DNA from: Undaria pinnatifida
Taxonomy: Eukaryota; Sar; Phaeophyceae; Laminariales; Alariaceae
Length of the DNA stretch: 64,000 nt
Reading direction: 5' to 3'
NCBI GenBank assembly: GCA_012845835.1
Contig: JABAKD010000027.1
Coordinates: 15,882,073 to 15,946,072 of the forward strand
The notes under the pieces were generated by a model that did no database searches, was not told where the DNA came from, and worked only from the letters and a program-made list of their open reading frames with translations. The position numbers and the translations under genes are program-made. Shown here one piece after another: positions 9,455 through 20,261 of this stretch; position 1 is the first letter of the stretch, and each line of letters opens with the position of its first letter.

Positions 9455-12097
9455 CTGTTCGACATGCACAAGGAAGTCGCAAACACTCAGTGCCTTCGCC
9501 TCCAAACGGTTGCGATGCCCCACCAGGAAGGCGGTGCTTCTCCGAAACGGCCTATCACGGATTGCTGTGGAGGTGAAACACTCGGATGAGTATTCGCACT
9601 CTGACGTGCCAACGTCGACTCTTCGTCTCTCCCTCGCCTTGCCGGACCTTTCCTCGGATTGTTCTTGATCCTTTCCAGATATTTCCTCAACTCGTTCTTG
9701 ATTATCTCCGGATCTTTCCTCGGGTCGTTCTTCGTCCTCTCGTTTTTGATCCTCTTCGGAACTTTCCTCGGACCGTTCTTGGCTTCGTTTCTCGGCATCG
9801 TGTTCAACTGCCATTCCTACGACGCTCCTGTTGACCGCTTCGGGCGGAACACATGCTGTAGTACTCACAGTAGCTGCAGCAGTGGTAGCTGTAGTAGTAG
9901 TGGCAGTAGCAGCAGTGGTAGTAGTAGAGGGCGATGAAGAGGGGACCGGCCTGGTCGATATGGATGGTTGGGTAATGCCGCACAGGTCGCAGCCCGCTTC
10001 CAGCCTGAGGAAAGTCGCTGCCGACTCCCAGTCGCCGAAGCACCTGTATTTTACGTGCTGTATTATATAGTACAGCACAGGACATGCATTATAAGTTCGG
10101 ACGTAAGAAACGGGAATGTTCGCCTAGTCTGCATTTCTTACCTTAGAAACAGGTGTATTCCACTCTAAATTCAGTATAATTGCTATCGACTTTCGTCTTC
10201 TCTTCAATTCTGAGCCTGTCGTTCCTTGGTCATGCGAGAGTTGCCTAACTCGCAGAAAAAAAAAACGAATCATTCGCTTGTTGAGTCAAAGCCTATTCCC
10301 CCTTCTCTCGTTTGTTGTTTACCCATTTGTTGTTAAGGTTTTCCGTTGTCTGGAATGGCGTGTTGAGCACGAATGGAAGGTTAATATACTATTCAATCTA
10401 CTGGTGCTCCTGGGGAGTCGTAATCACAACTACGTAGCTACAGCCCCTGAGACCGTCATCTCGCCCTAACCTTAACCATGACCCCAAAACCAAACCGAAA
10501 TGCAAGAAGACCTGAAACCCAGGGATGAATAATAAATGTCCCCGTAGGAGTGATTTAAATCTCGCGTGCGCATGCGTGCGTAGTCTTCAGTTTTCCAGTA
10601 TATTACCTGTCTATACTGGCAGTTTTTTTTTTTTTTTCATCCTCCGGCGGATGGGGAAAAATAAAGCTTTACGAGTAGCTCACCACACTTCCACGTATTT
10701 TCATACGCGTCGTGTGTCGATTTAACTCAGTTGCTTTCGCAGCCCAACGCTAGCTGGCGCACCCTTCGGATCCCATTGTAGGTATAGCGTAAGCTATCCC
10801 TATCAGTGATCTTCGTTACAACCCCGGCAGCGCAAGCTGCCATTGTATACGGATGCGTGTGTATGTCGACCCGGCCTGTCTCCTGAGGGTCAGGTTCGGT
10901 GGAGATAGCCACCCGGAATGTCATCTTTCCGGATAGTGTGGGACTTGCGTAAGCTCACCCACAAACAAAACCCCTGGCCATGGGAGATGGCCTTCCGCCG
11001 GACAACTCAGCCAGTGGGGGTACACTGGCAATAGGCTTGTACTGGCTATATACTGCGCCAGTACCCAGCCATACCTACTGGCGATACGCTCCAATGGCCC
11101 ATGACGATCGGCAGAGGACCGTCATGGCCTAAAGGTACGCCCTTCACAACTGCGCAGGTGCACAACGACACCCAACTTTGGGGGGGGGGGAACTTGGAAT
11201 TAGACTAATAGACTATTAATAGATACGAAGTTTTACCTTATGATCGAATTTACATTTCACCAGAAATTTACAAATTCACCAAGCACTGATCATGTACACC
11301 CTGCACAGGCAGTTTATATCGATCGTACCAGAATATACGATGATCACACAGCGGCTTCCTCGTCAGCGCAAGTATTGGTATTGCCGACATCGTGAGTCGA
11401 GAGTGTCAGGAGTAACAGCAGTGAGATCTCGTCCGAAGACCGACTCGTATAATACGCATGCATCGAAGATACCCTGACATGGTGGTATAGCAGGCAAGCA
11501 TGCAAGTTCTCGTTCCGCCGCTTGGCGACGTTTAACCATCTTCTAAATTTACCTCTCTCATTCCAAGTGTTTTGTCCCCATCATGTTGGGAGTGCATTCA
11601 ACACCAAGTAGTACTACAAACTTGCTTGTTTAGCCCGCGTGTTTATTGCGGTTCATTGCGTGGCCAACTCACCTTGCTGTATTTGCATTGTGTATCTGCC
11701 TCGTACTTTGTGACCTCAGACTACCTCAGAGAGAGCTCGTCTCTCTAGGAGGACGGACACCGGTTGTGCTGGATGCAGATGGGTGGAAAAGTCAGTTTAA
11801 TATAAAGAAAACCGTGAAGAACACACGCCACACTGCAATCAGCTCAAGATCAGCTCGCCAAAGAAAGCGCATTATACCACCTGAATGATGCACTCTTGCA
11901 GAGCGACAAGGTGAAAGCAAGGGACAAGTCGAGCGTATAGTCACCTTGTGAGAGCCATGTGCGCCGTGAGTGCTCCACTTCGATTCGCCGACAACGACAA
12001 CCTCCTCCACTCCGAAGGCGGCAGCGCAGCGTATCAGCGTCCCCAGGTTGTTTCTGCTAGACGGGTTTGCCACGACGAGATACGCTACGGCACCCAT
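9455..12097 (-). CDS. SpoU/TrmH-family RNA 2'-O-methyltransferase, two exons seen, 3' end missing
   Basis: Members of this family methylate a ribose 2'-OH in rRNA or tRNA with S-adenosylmethionine through a knotted (SPOUT) fold. Exon 1 is 12097-11945 (51 codons, MGAVAYLVVANPSSRNNLGT), exon 2 is 10057-9455 (201 codons, HVKYRCFGDWESAATFL). The intron is 11944-10058, with donor AAG/GTGACT and acceptor TACAG/CAC, phase 0. Motif 1 (RNNLGTLIRCAAAFG) and GSHKHV are well kept, as is CDLCGI. Residues of about 82-215 are a low-complexity insertion: a Thr/Ala run, then Glu/Arg/Ser-rich units from a 33-bp tandem repeat. Motif 2, normally G-N-E-G-x-G-L, reads GHRNRL. Exon 2 ends VEQ/GTGAGG, a good donor, but no exon with motif 3 was found within about 2.5 kb. 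So the gene is either a decayed copy or its end was displaced by transposons. The family call is firm; function is doubtful. Confidence 0.7.
10622..10735 (-). repeat. R4 poly(A)-tailed short element, copy 2 (inside intron)
   Basis: A 15-T run at 10623-10637, then CATCCTCCGGCGGATGGGG, TAAAGCTTTACGAG, CACTTCCACGTATTTTCATA and GTCGATTTAACTCAGTTGC. It is the inverse of copy 1, so the A tail is on the minus strand. It lies in the methyltransferase intron, in the same orientation as that gene. Confidence 0.75.
10781..11172 (+). other. Dense stem-loop island, candidate structured RNA
   Basis: Ten stem-loops lie in about 390 bp. They are 10781-10800 (GTAA loop), 10826-10841 (GGCAGC/GCTGCC, GCAA loop), 10898-10913 (GGTGG/CCACC), 10913-10932 (CCGGAA/TTCCGG), 10937-10963 (TGTGGG/CCCACA, inner GCGTAAGC), 10976-10992 (GGCCAT/ATGGCC), 11010-11029 (GCCAGTG/CACTGGC), 11039-11064 (GTACTGGC/GCCAGTAC), 11099-11127 (CCATGACG/CGTCATGG) and 11157-11172 (GGTG/CACC). 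Three share AGCG(T/C)AAGCT with GNRA-type loops when read on the plus strand, which suggests an RNA of that strand, antisense to the host gene. I do not recognise group I or II core motifs, RNase P or SRP. A run of 11 G follows at about 11180. What is seen is the hairpins; the RNA role is inference. Confidence 0.45.
11558..11830 (-). repeat. R3 retroposon-like repeat, copy 1
   Basis: Contains ACCTTGCTGTATTTGCATTG, GAGAGCTCGTCTCTCTAGGA and GGTTGTGCTGGATGCAGATG, shared with 22612-22805. The start CCAAGTGTTTTGTCCCCAT is also found at about 61040. It lies in the methyltransferase intron close to exon 1. Confidence 0.65.
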
Positions 12098-12409
12098 ACC
12101 ACAAACCGACAGAAGGCAGAAAAATCCCTAATCACCCTGCGTTGGTATGGAGCTATATGGCTGTGGCTCTTGCTGTTGATCTCTGGTGCAGGCACTCCAG
12201 TGAGCCTCTGCCTATAGCTGGCAACATGCACTGTTGATACTGCGGCTGTAACAGTAGTTTGCACTCACTCACGCAGTGCCATACGTACTGCCAGCTACTA
12301 CTGTTGCAGCCGCACAACAATGAACAACAGCAGTCCGAAAGCGTTTCCATACTGCTGTCGTACCAGTTTTTTATTTTTTTATTTTTATTTTTTTGACACA
12401 CTACATCTA

Positions 12410-12862
12410 CTTTCCAGCTTCTGGACAAGCCGTGGTCACAGGTGTCGTCCCTTCTTCCCCCCAGTTCTTGCCTTCAATTTTTATCGCGCAAAGGGTTCAG
12501 TAATCCCGCTGCTCGTCGATTTTTCATCGAGTGTCGCTAACTCACGCTCTCGCGCCTTCCGGAGGTCAATTTTATGAGGACGTCAGCCGTGAGTTCGACG
12601 AATTTTGGGTCAATACTCATCTTTGCAAGCTACGTTGTTGGTACTTGCAATAGACAATTTTATAACTAATTTTCAAGGACGTCAGCCGTGAGTTTGACGA
12701 ATTTCAGGTCAATACTCATCTTTGCAAGCTGCGTTGTTGGTACTCGTAATTTGTGCGCAAGCAAATGTCCCCACGTATTCATACGAGTATGCACTCGGGG
12801 GGATTCGAACTCACGAAACTGACCTATCGCACCACGCTCGAGGATAACCTGATCGGTCACCG
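12410..12862 (-). repeat. S-family SINE-like element with tRNA-like head
   Basis: Read on the minus strand it begins with a tRNA-like head at 12862-12783: near-box A TGACCGATCAGG and perfect box B GAGTTCGAATCC. Then come two copies of a 50-bp core (GACGTCAGCCGTGAGTTCGA to CTCATCTTTGCAAGCTGCGT on the plus strand, 12585-12640 and 12676-12735). The body follows, as in other S copies (CTTCTTCCCCCCAG, TTTTTATCGCGCAAAGGGTT). The core is tandemly duplicated here. Confidence 0.65.
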
Positions 12863-13764
12863 GGGCGTAGGTACATACTTTTGTGTATGTATTTGTACCA
12901 GGTAGGGTGCAGTAAAAATCCTAATAATGAACCTGGTACGTACGTAAATAACAGCTGGATAAATAATGGTAAAGATAAGGAAGACAACTTGTACTGAAAT
13001 ATAAAGCATCATCTCTTTTGAAAGTCTATACGATTCATTAGTCTAACACCGGTCAATATATACGAAGATAAAGTACACAGCGCTACTAAATAATTCTTTC
13101 AAGTTCAGGACAGCAGCAGCAGCAGTGGTACTGCTGTTGTACGGGGTGTTTTTAGGTTCCTTCCAAAGCAGTGTTCACATTAATTTTCTCGGGTCGCCAT
13201 TCTGCTGTATTTTGCCTCTTTCTTTCTGTGTTTTGGTGTTTGTTCGGTGTGTAGTCCATTTTGCTAAGTTTTTTACAAATATTCCTGCTGGAACTAAATA
13301 AATATTTGTTGATTTTTGTTGTGTGGCTGTTTCTCCCGTTCGGCTTTTTTTAATACTTCGACGTATATTTTCCCGTTTTTTTCTGACTTTGTATAGCAAC
13401 CTGCAACCCCCGACGATATATACCGGTAGACGATCTATCATAACACAAGCGGCTGCAGCAGCGGGTGTATAGGATATATATGTTGCAAAAGCCGAGAGTA
13501 CCTCTTCTACTACATACAGCAGTATCATTAACAATATAATAATAATAGTAGGTCGCCAAGGTTTCTCCCGGCTCTACAGCTGCTGCCGCAGCACACCATC
13601 GGTGTGCAATAATAGCTCCCATTCTGGCGGAAGACCCGCAAATAACCCATATAATATTATACTGTACATACCACTGCTGTCGCGGTACAGGGTATAGTTT
13701 TCGTTGGTGGTCAACGACTTGTAACACTAATATTATAGCAAATAATTATCAACTTCAAGGATGA
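12863..13764. other. No gene seen
   Basis: Frames on the minus strand (13175-13534, 13350-13727) lack recognisable motifs and overlap each other. CAG runs at 13110-13130. Two ACCWGGTA words lie near 12892 and 12929. Confidence 0.4.
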
Positions 13765-14020
13765 TTACAAGTACACCAACTCCAAGTAGTTTGTCCACCC
13801 AAAAACGGTTGCAGTTTCAGATGGGGTTTTGGATGAACTCGTGTTGTAGGTGATGTTATGCACTAATTCCAGGTATTCTGTCTCCCACAACAAAGCGGTT
13901 GCAGTTTCTGAAGGGGTTTTGGACGAACTTTGTAGTAGGTGGTTGTGATTGTGTACCCTAATTCCAAGTAATTCGCCTATGACCAACCGGCCGTGTTATA
14001 GTTCTGAGGGGTTATCGACG
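13765..14020 (-). repeat. Tandem repeat of about 105 bp, frame-keeping, 2.5 copies
   Basis: On the minus strand the units read SSSKTPSETATALLWETEYL and SSSKTPSETATVFGWTNYLE, each continuing LVHN or similar. A third, more diverged unit lies at 13976-14020. The open frame spans 13986-13765 (73 aa). Substitutions mostly keep the peptide. It may be a decayed protein-repeat exon or a chance open tandem array; no family is recognised. Confidence 0.45.
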
Positions 14021-14757
14021 AGATTGTATGAGCGAGCACGCGTCGTATACATACGTAGTGTGTACGTACATTCATTCGTAACAGATAGATAGTCGCGGTA
14101 GTATGATAGGTGTATCGTACCTCGAGTAGGAGGCAATATATAAATTGCCGTCGTACGGCACACGCAAGACATAACACACACACGTACGTGTCACCCCCTC
14201 GGACTCATTTCGAAGCTTTCGAGAGACTCGACACAACGCGGGAGAAAAAAAAGCGCAAACCAAAAACAAAACACCGACCGACGCGCCTGTGTGTCTATTA
14301 TTGAAAGATCTCATCTCGATCGACGAGATCTTTCCAACGCCACCATTTTCTTTGTGTGTGATGCCGTGTCGTCGCCGCTTTCCAGGAATGAATGAAATCC
14401 ATCCCAATAACGGGTAGGGGGGGTTAATTATCTTGCGAGAGTTAAAAAACGGTGTTGCTATTATAGTCTAATATATTATTAATCGTAGTAAAAGTAGTAT
14501 CAGAAGTAGTACAGATGAGGCCTGTGTATACGAGGTGTATATATAATATGTGATGAGTGAGCTTTTTGTATAATAACTAACTAATAATAATCATAATGAC
14601 AAAATGTGCTAATAATAAACGGGTGGGCATCATCAAACTTTAACTATACTTTCTTAAAGTTAAAAAGTGCGCACATCATCTTTGATCTGATGTGTGCTGC
14701 GCTGCTGAAATATAATACTGAGTAATAGATTACATACCTGTTATATTATAGTATACA
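14021..14757. other. No gene seen; near-palindrome at 14305-14336
   Basis: At 14305-14336 GAAAGATCTCATCTCGATCG is followed by its near-complement ending GAGATCTTTC. The rest is AT-rich without features. Confidence 0.45.
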
Positions 14758-14805
14758 CGAATCCCCCTCCCACCCCCGTAAAACCCCGCCCTCCTCTCAC
14801 CGGTC
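14758..14805 (-). repeat. R1 fragment
   Basis: AAACCCCGCCCTCCTCTCAC followed by CGGTCATGCGAC matches the R1 segment read inverted (GTCGTATAACCGGTGAGGGG). Confidence 0.6.
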
Positions 14806-14939
14806 ATGCGACAACAACAACAGCAATGTAGTATATATACCTGGTAATAGTTAGTGTACATATTTATTTTGTAATATACATGACATATGAAATTACTTGA
14901 TGTATGTGTGCCCCATACCCACCACTCTCACTGAAGAAT

Positions 14940-16600
14940 CATACTCAGAAGAGAGTGTTGTGGGCTTAGATCCCGGCGCTCGACGGTTGACATGATGTTC
15001 GTAGTACGACGACACTGTAGGAACTGGCGCAGAATAAGGACACCCCCTTGTGCTTGTGCTTTATCGACCTCACCAAAGCATGTGACTCCGTCGACCGACT
15101 CTTTTGTGGGATGTCTTTGCTCGTTGTAGCGTGCCACCGAGAATGCTCGCCGTCATCCGCCAATTCCACGACGGCAAGCAAAAGCATGCGTGCGGTTGGA
15201 TGATGGGGAGTACTCGGATAAGTTCGACGTGGGGCAAGGTCTTCGGCAAGAGTGAGTGCTCGCGCCACTGCTGTTCAACATGTTTTTCACGGCGGTACTG
15301 CGTGGCGCCGAGAAACGCTTTCTCGCTGATGCAGCCAACATGGACAACGTGGCGCAGTTCCAACGAAAGAAGGAGAAAGGGGAGAAGGGCGCACCACGCA
15401 AGGGCAAAGTCGGCGGGCGGGGGGGGGGAAGGAGGAGGAGGAGGTGGGGGAGGTGGTAGGTGGAGGTGGGGGAAGGAGGAGGAGGAGGTACAGAGGTTGT
15501 GGGGTATGCTGTACGCTGACGATGGGGGCGTCGTATCGCGATCACCAGAAGGGCTGGAGAGGATGATGCCCGTGATCGTGACTGCGTGCTCGGCGCTCGG
15601 GCTTACGGTGTCCGAAGCCAAAACAGAGATAACGTGCCTGCAGACTAACGGTGGGAGGAAGGTGCCGTTCACTATCAATGCAGCTGGCCAGGTATACAAA
15701 CAAACGATCGAGTTCGTGTAATTGGGCGGGGCTATCACCGCAGACAGAAAACTCAGCGTCGAGATAACGCGGCGTCTTCAGAGGGCCTGGGCGTGCTTCC
15801 AGCGGTACAAGATGGAGATCTATGATCGCCGGGTATGCGCTTACGGTTGAAAGTGCAGATGCTGGAGGCCGAGGTGATCGAGACACTGCTTTACGGGTGC
15901 GTGACGTGGAGCCCGAACAAGCCTGGCTGCGACAGGCTACGACACCACTCCATGCTCCTCCGATGCCTCGGCTGGCGGAAACAGAAGCGCGACGACCACA
16001 CCCTCTCGTTCGCCGACGCGCGTGCCAAAACAGCCTCCGTGAGCATAGTGGCGGCAGTGTGGAAATTGAGGATATTCTTCGCGGGCTTCGTGACACGTAT
16101 GGGGAGGAGCGTCTGCCACAGAGGGTGATGTTTGGGGAGCTGGTTGGGGGTAAAGGCTACTCAGGAGGGCAAGAGAAGGACTGGATGGTATGCCTGGAGG
16201 AGGATATGTCGGCGTTCGGAATTTAGTTCGAAGGGTGGCGAAAGGCTGCACAGAAGGCCGGCAGATGGTTCCCACGGATCGAGGAGGGAGTTATTCATGC
16301 AGAAATGGCATGCCGCGGACAGCTGTAGAGCTGCAGAGCGACACGCTAGGGCCGCGGCAGCGCCACCCACTGTCGGCATCTCTAAGCGGCGGGGGGGAGG
16401 GGGACGGGCGGGCGCGCGGGGGGGGGGGGGGGAGAGGGGGGCGGGGGGCGTCCTGCCCAAGAGACTGAAGTTTGGGTCTGACCATCATCGTCTTGACGTT
16501 TGTAGGTCTTCCAATGGCCGCAAGTAGCTAGCTTAAGGCCGCCCGGACTACTTCGACTTGTTGTGTTTTCCCCTCAGTGTCATGGATGCACTTGCTATTC
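14940..16600 (+). mobile_element. LINE (non-LTR retrotransposon), 5'-truncated, decayed
   Basis: Begins inside the reverse transcriptase domain (LRSRRSTVDMMFVVRR near 14960). FIDLTKACDSVDRL follows in another frame near 15058, then MWDVFARCSVPPRMLAVIRQ from 15104. Next come a low-complexity Gly/Arg tract of expanded G and GGA runs (15360-15490) and the catalytic Y-A-D-D at 15512-15523 (LWGMLYADDGGVV). After a stop at 15719, LGGAIT and then VETLLYG/CVTWSPNKP-like and MFGELVGGKGYSGG-like parts run to about 16226 in other frames. So there are several frameshifts and at least one stop. The endonuclease half is absent. It produces no enzyme now. The 3' end carries G runs (16390-16450) and the tail shared with 8428-8830. 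Confidence 0.8.
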
Positions 16601-17075
16601 CCTTTCATGTGCCCAATACCGTGTGTAGTCAGTTCCTAGGGTCTGCTAGTATGGTGTTATTTGTTATTTCCTTTCTTTTCCTTGCTTACTCTTCTTTTTT
16701 TTTCCCTTATTTTCTCAATTGACTCGAGTCTCTGTCGTACATATGCGTTGTGATAGGTATTACGTGTAATGTATGCGTGGTGGCAGTCTTCTGGCTTAGA
16801 CCGGAAGCATATTTTTCTTGTTGGTCTCTCTTTGTTGGATGTAGCTGGTCTTACCCCGCTATACACTCACTTGCTGGTGAGTCCAGGTAACTTATTACAC
16901 GTACGTATTATTTTCTCCTTCGTTTGTTTTTCGCTTCTTCTCTCGTTCTTTCTTTTGTTTCCTCCTTATTATTATGGTCATTTTTTGTCTCTCCTCGGAT
17001 TTGTTCGTTGATTGGGTTCCCTGGGTGGCATGCGGTGTGGTCGGTTTTCAAATGCGAGTCTTGTCGAGAAGTATG
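16601..17075. other. T-rich tract after the LINE; no gene seen
   Basis: Pyrimidine-rich plus strand (TTTCCTTTCTTTTCCTTGC and alike), comparable to 8885-9130. Probably LINE 3' UTR plus unique sequence. Confidence 0.4.
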
Positions 17076-17373
17076 TGTTGAGGTATTAGTGGGGCATTAG
17101 TCCGTTTGACCACTTGCAAAAGGTTAACCAATAGCTTATCTAAAGTAAGCCATGTAACAATCTTCCCCCCTGAAACCGCGGGATAGCAGGTCGGCCGGAT
17201 ACACGGGCGGACCTGTCTATTATCCAAGCCGTTTCATTTCCTGGGTATAAGGGGGAGAGTATTTTTCAAGTTCGACATGAGGAAAGTCTGAAAAAGTTTA
17301 GTATGGTGGATGTGGGATTTGAACCCACGACCCAAAAAACCCATGGTCTGTCGACGACGCCATTTGCTAGGTT
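17076..17373 (-). mobile_element. TRIM-like element, copy B, incomplete
   Basis: A single recognisable LTR (17076 to about 17159), the polypurine stretch and the interior with the tRNA-like T-arm block are seen. The copy is incomplete and diverged, so old. No coding capacity. Confidence 0.7.
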
Positions 17374-18740
17374 ATGATGTTTGAGTCTTTGTGTTTGGGT
17401 TGTTCGTAGTGTCCTGAGGGTCCTCGTCGGGTTTTGGGGCGGTTCTTTCCTTTTTTTTTTCTTCTCTTTGTCCTGCCGAGCCCCCTGCTCAGTGCCGTGC
17501 CAGGGTTCGGGTAAAACGCCGCTATGTGAGGCGCAGTGCTGTCGCTTTTTCGTCGTTGTTCAATTGCGCCCTGCCGACGCCCTCCTCAGCCCAGAGCCGG
17601 GGGCGACCAGGGTACCCTGTTCGCGCATAACGTGGTACAGGGCTATGTACGGGTATGTGTGTCACCTTTTTTTTGTGTGTGTTGTACTTGTTCTACTTTG
17701 TGTTTTTCGGCTAAACACTTCCGCCCCCCGCGGGGCTGTAGGTGCGACCACCTTCCATCCCGGGTACTCGCCGTTTCCTCGTCTAACCCCCCACCATGCC
17801 AATGGCCCGCGGGAGGTTTTTCGCATGACTTCCCCCTTGTGTTAGCGCCTGTGTTCCCCTCCATATCGACGAGGGCTCACCTCGCCATAGTACCTTTTCT
17901 GTGATTGGTTTGCCGTAGAGCCTTTCCTGCCCCCCCCGCCACACCGGTGGTATGCGGCAGGTTCTAGAGCCTTTTCTGCCCCCCCCGCCACGCCGGCGGG
18001 ACGCGACAGGTTTTTGATGGGTGACTTTTGCCTTGTTGTAGGGTCTGCGTTTCTTTGCACTGCTTTTCTTCGCGTATTCCTGACTCCATAGCAAGACCGT
18101 TAGAGGTGTGGGAGTGGATTTTGAGGAGCCGCATCTTCGACTCATGGTCTAGTTCGTAAAACCAGAGTTTCCCCGAATCTCCCATATTTCTGCATATGCG
18201 ACTCATCAGGGTGGGCTAGTGTTAAGATACGACCTCGAAAGGCTTGTACTTATCCGAATTTGAGATCTTTTGGATGAGTTTCGTAAGATAAGGTTGGCGT
18301 TTTATATTCGCGAAAGTTAGGAAATAGATGGGAGGCACATGCCTCCGATCTCAGAAGTCATCCGGGGCTCTGGTGGAATCGAATAAAGCTACGTCTCTAC
18401 GAACGCAAAGAAAGTGATTACTCTCCGAGGACCTGCTCAATTGGCAGACTTGCAGGGGGCACTCTGTGTCCCCACCAATAACCTTACATATGTGCTAGTA
18501 TTGGCCTGGCATGTGAACGTATACGCTGATTCCCGATTCCATTCGTTTATATTATTTTAGCGGATGCATGAATTGCTTCAGCTATGATATATGCGTGTAC
18601 CACTTTCGGTTTGCTTGTGTTTTTCTGTGGGGTATTCTTCCACTCCAGAGGCTATCCCCACCTATTACAATTCGACGCGAGTCGACGAGGGAAAAAATAA
18701 ATGCTGAATTTTTCTCGCGATAAAAATAAAGGCACGTAAT
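17374..18740. other. No gene seen; GC-rich, with a 48-bp direct duplication
   Basis: TCTAGAGCCTTTTCTGCCCC followed by CCGCCACRCCGGYGG occurs twice in a row (about 17918-17965 and 17966-18012), each holding a GC-rich hairpin. Long frames at 17381-17904 have biased low-complexity composition and no motif. The stretch may be old transposon sequence, but nothing proves it. Confidence 0.4.
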
Positions 18741-19121
18741 TGTTATAAGGCGTAGTTTGGGTAGGCATTTGGTTGACATTTTGCAAGAGGTCAAACGGAC
18801 TATACCCCACTAATTCCTTAAAAAATGGTCTCATCGACAGACCATGGACGGGTTTTTGGGTCGTGGGTTCGAATCCCACCATCCACAATAATAATAAACT
18901 TTTACGACTTTCCCCATGTCAAACTTGAAAAATGCTCTCCCCGGTATACCCAGGAAACGAAACCGCTTGGATATTGATGCGCCCGCCCGAATATCCGGCC
19001 GACCTGCTATCCCGCCGTTTCAGGGGGGAAGAGTGTTATAAGGCTTGGTTTGGGTAAGCTTCGTATTGGTTAACCTTTTGCAAGTGGTCAAACTGACTAA
19101 TACCCCACTAATTCCTTAGCA
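18741..19121 (+). mobile_element. TRIM-like element, copy C
   Basis: LTRs at about 18741-18823 and 19034-19121, starting TGTTATAAGG. The interior has the primer-site-like TGG start, a tRNA-like T-arm block (GTGGGTTCGAATCCCAC) and a polypurine GGGGGGAAGAG just before the second LTR. No clear target duplication is seen. The LTRs differ at several sites, so it is older than copy D. Non-coding. Confidence 0.75.
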
Positions 19122-19365
19122 TACTGTAATGGGGAGGGGGGGGGAGGGCCCGCTACGTGACCCCGGATCTGAGTTATTTAATACTACTACGACTACTACT
19201 GGGAGGGAGCGCGAGAGTAGTACGAGGATAATACATGGATGAAAAAAAAAGGAAAAACGAAAAAAGGAGAAAAATGACTGGAGCCTGTCTGCGAGTTAAT
19301 GTGAGAAAAACAACACCAACACCAACACCACCACCACCACCACCACCACCACCACCACCAACAAC
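19122..19365. repeat. S-family tail, R5 copy (minus) and CAC run
   Basis: GGGCCCGCTACGTGACCCCG then GATCTGAGTTA (19146-19176) equals the end of the S copy at 21735. GACTGGAGCCTGTCTGCGAG then TTAATGTGAGA (about 19275-19305) is R5 inverted. (CAC)n runs to about 19362. Confidence 0.6.
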
Positions 19366-20261
19366 GACTTGGAACAAACAGCGCGGTCTGTCTGTCTGTG
19401 GTTCAGCGGTATGTTGGTTTCACAAAAAAAAAACACCATCATCCGGGGTCCGTCCGGCTCTGTTGTATGACGCAATATAAGCTTCCGGACCTCCGATTTG
19501 ACCCAAGGGTCACCACCCCTTTATTTGCCGTTCTGCAGCATGATATATATACAACGGACTGTGCTAAAAAGAGGCTGATTGACTTGATTGCAAAGAGCGT
19601 GGCGGCCAAGGCACGCAAGAGTACCAGAGGCAGTATCATAGCTTGTATTATGTATTATAGTGGTATTGATAAAGTCAGTAGTACAGAATAAACAGAAAAA
19701 CATCAGACAGAGAGTCTTGGCGCCCTTTCCTACGAGACTGCAGAGATACACATTATTATTCCATCTATTGTGAAAAACACAGTAATATCTGGGTACTGTG
19801 TGTTGGTTGGACGTGGTGGAAAATGATGACGCATATGAATTGATTGTTTGTTATTGGTGTGGCATGCAAAAAAGGCGCTTGCTGCGCGCGCCCATCCATG
19901 TGACAAATGTATGGCATGCTCATCCATGCAGGCTAATAATGTGTTGCTGACGTCGAACGTACTTATTATTAGGACTCAGAATATCATAATTCAGAATTAA
20001 GACTCCAGAGTGTGTGTACTAAGTGCTACAGAGTATAGTACTGCTGTAACCTGTTGTACATGCTACAACTGCCGGACATCTATCTTCTTATTATTACCTG
20101 GTATGTTGTGTGCTGTGTTTAAACAAATACTCCGGAGTATGTACGTATGTCAGGACATCCTGACCAGTCACTTACGAATAATGTGTACATGATACTTTTT
20201 TTTTTTCTTCATCCCATCAATTGTCCTCGCATTCCTCTCGCGCTCCCTCTCACAGTATTAT
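19366..20261. other. No gene seen
   Basis: Short frames only. The palindrome AATACTCCGGAGTAT lies at about 20127. A T run at 20195-20207 is followed by TTCATCC, perhaps an R4 end. Confidence 0.4.

Noticed and set aside
15256-15545. Pro/Gly/Arg-rich frames on both strands
   Set aside because: They overlap the expanded G/GGA tract within the decayed LINE.
17381-17904. Overlapping frames of 122-154 codons
   Set aside because: Two frames overlap over most of their length with low-complexity content; no motif in either.
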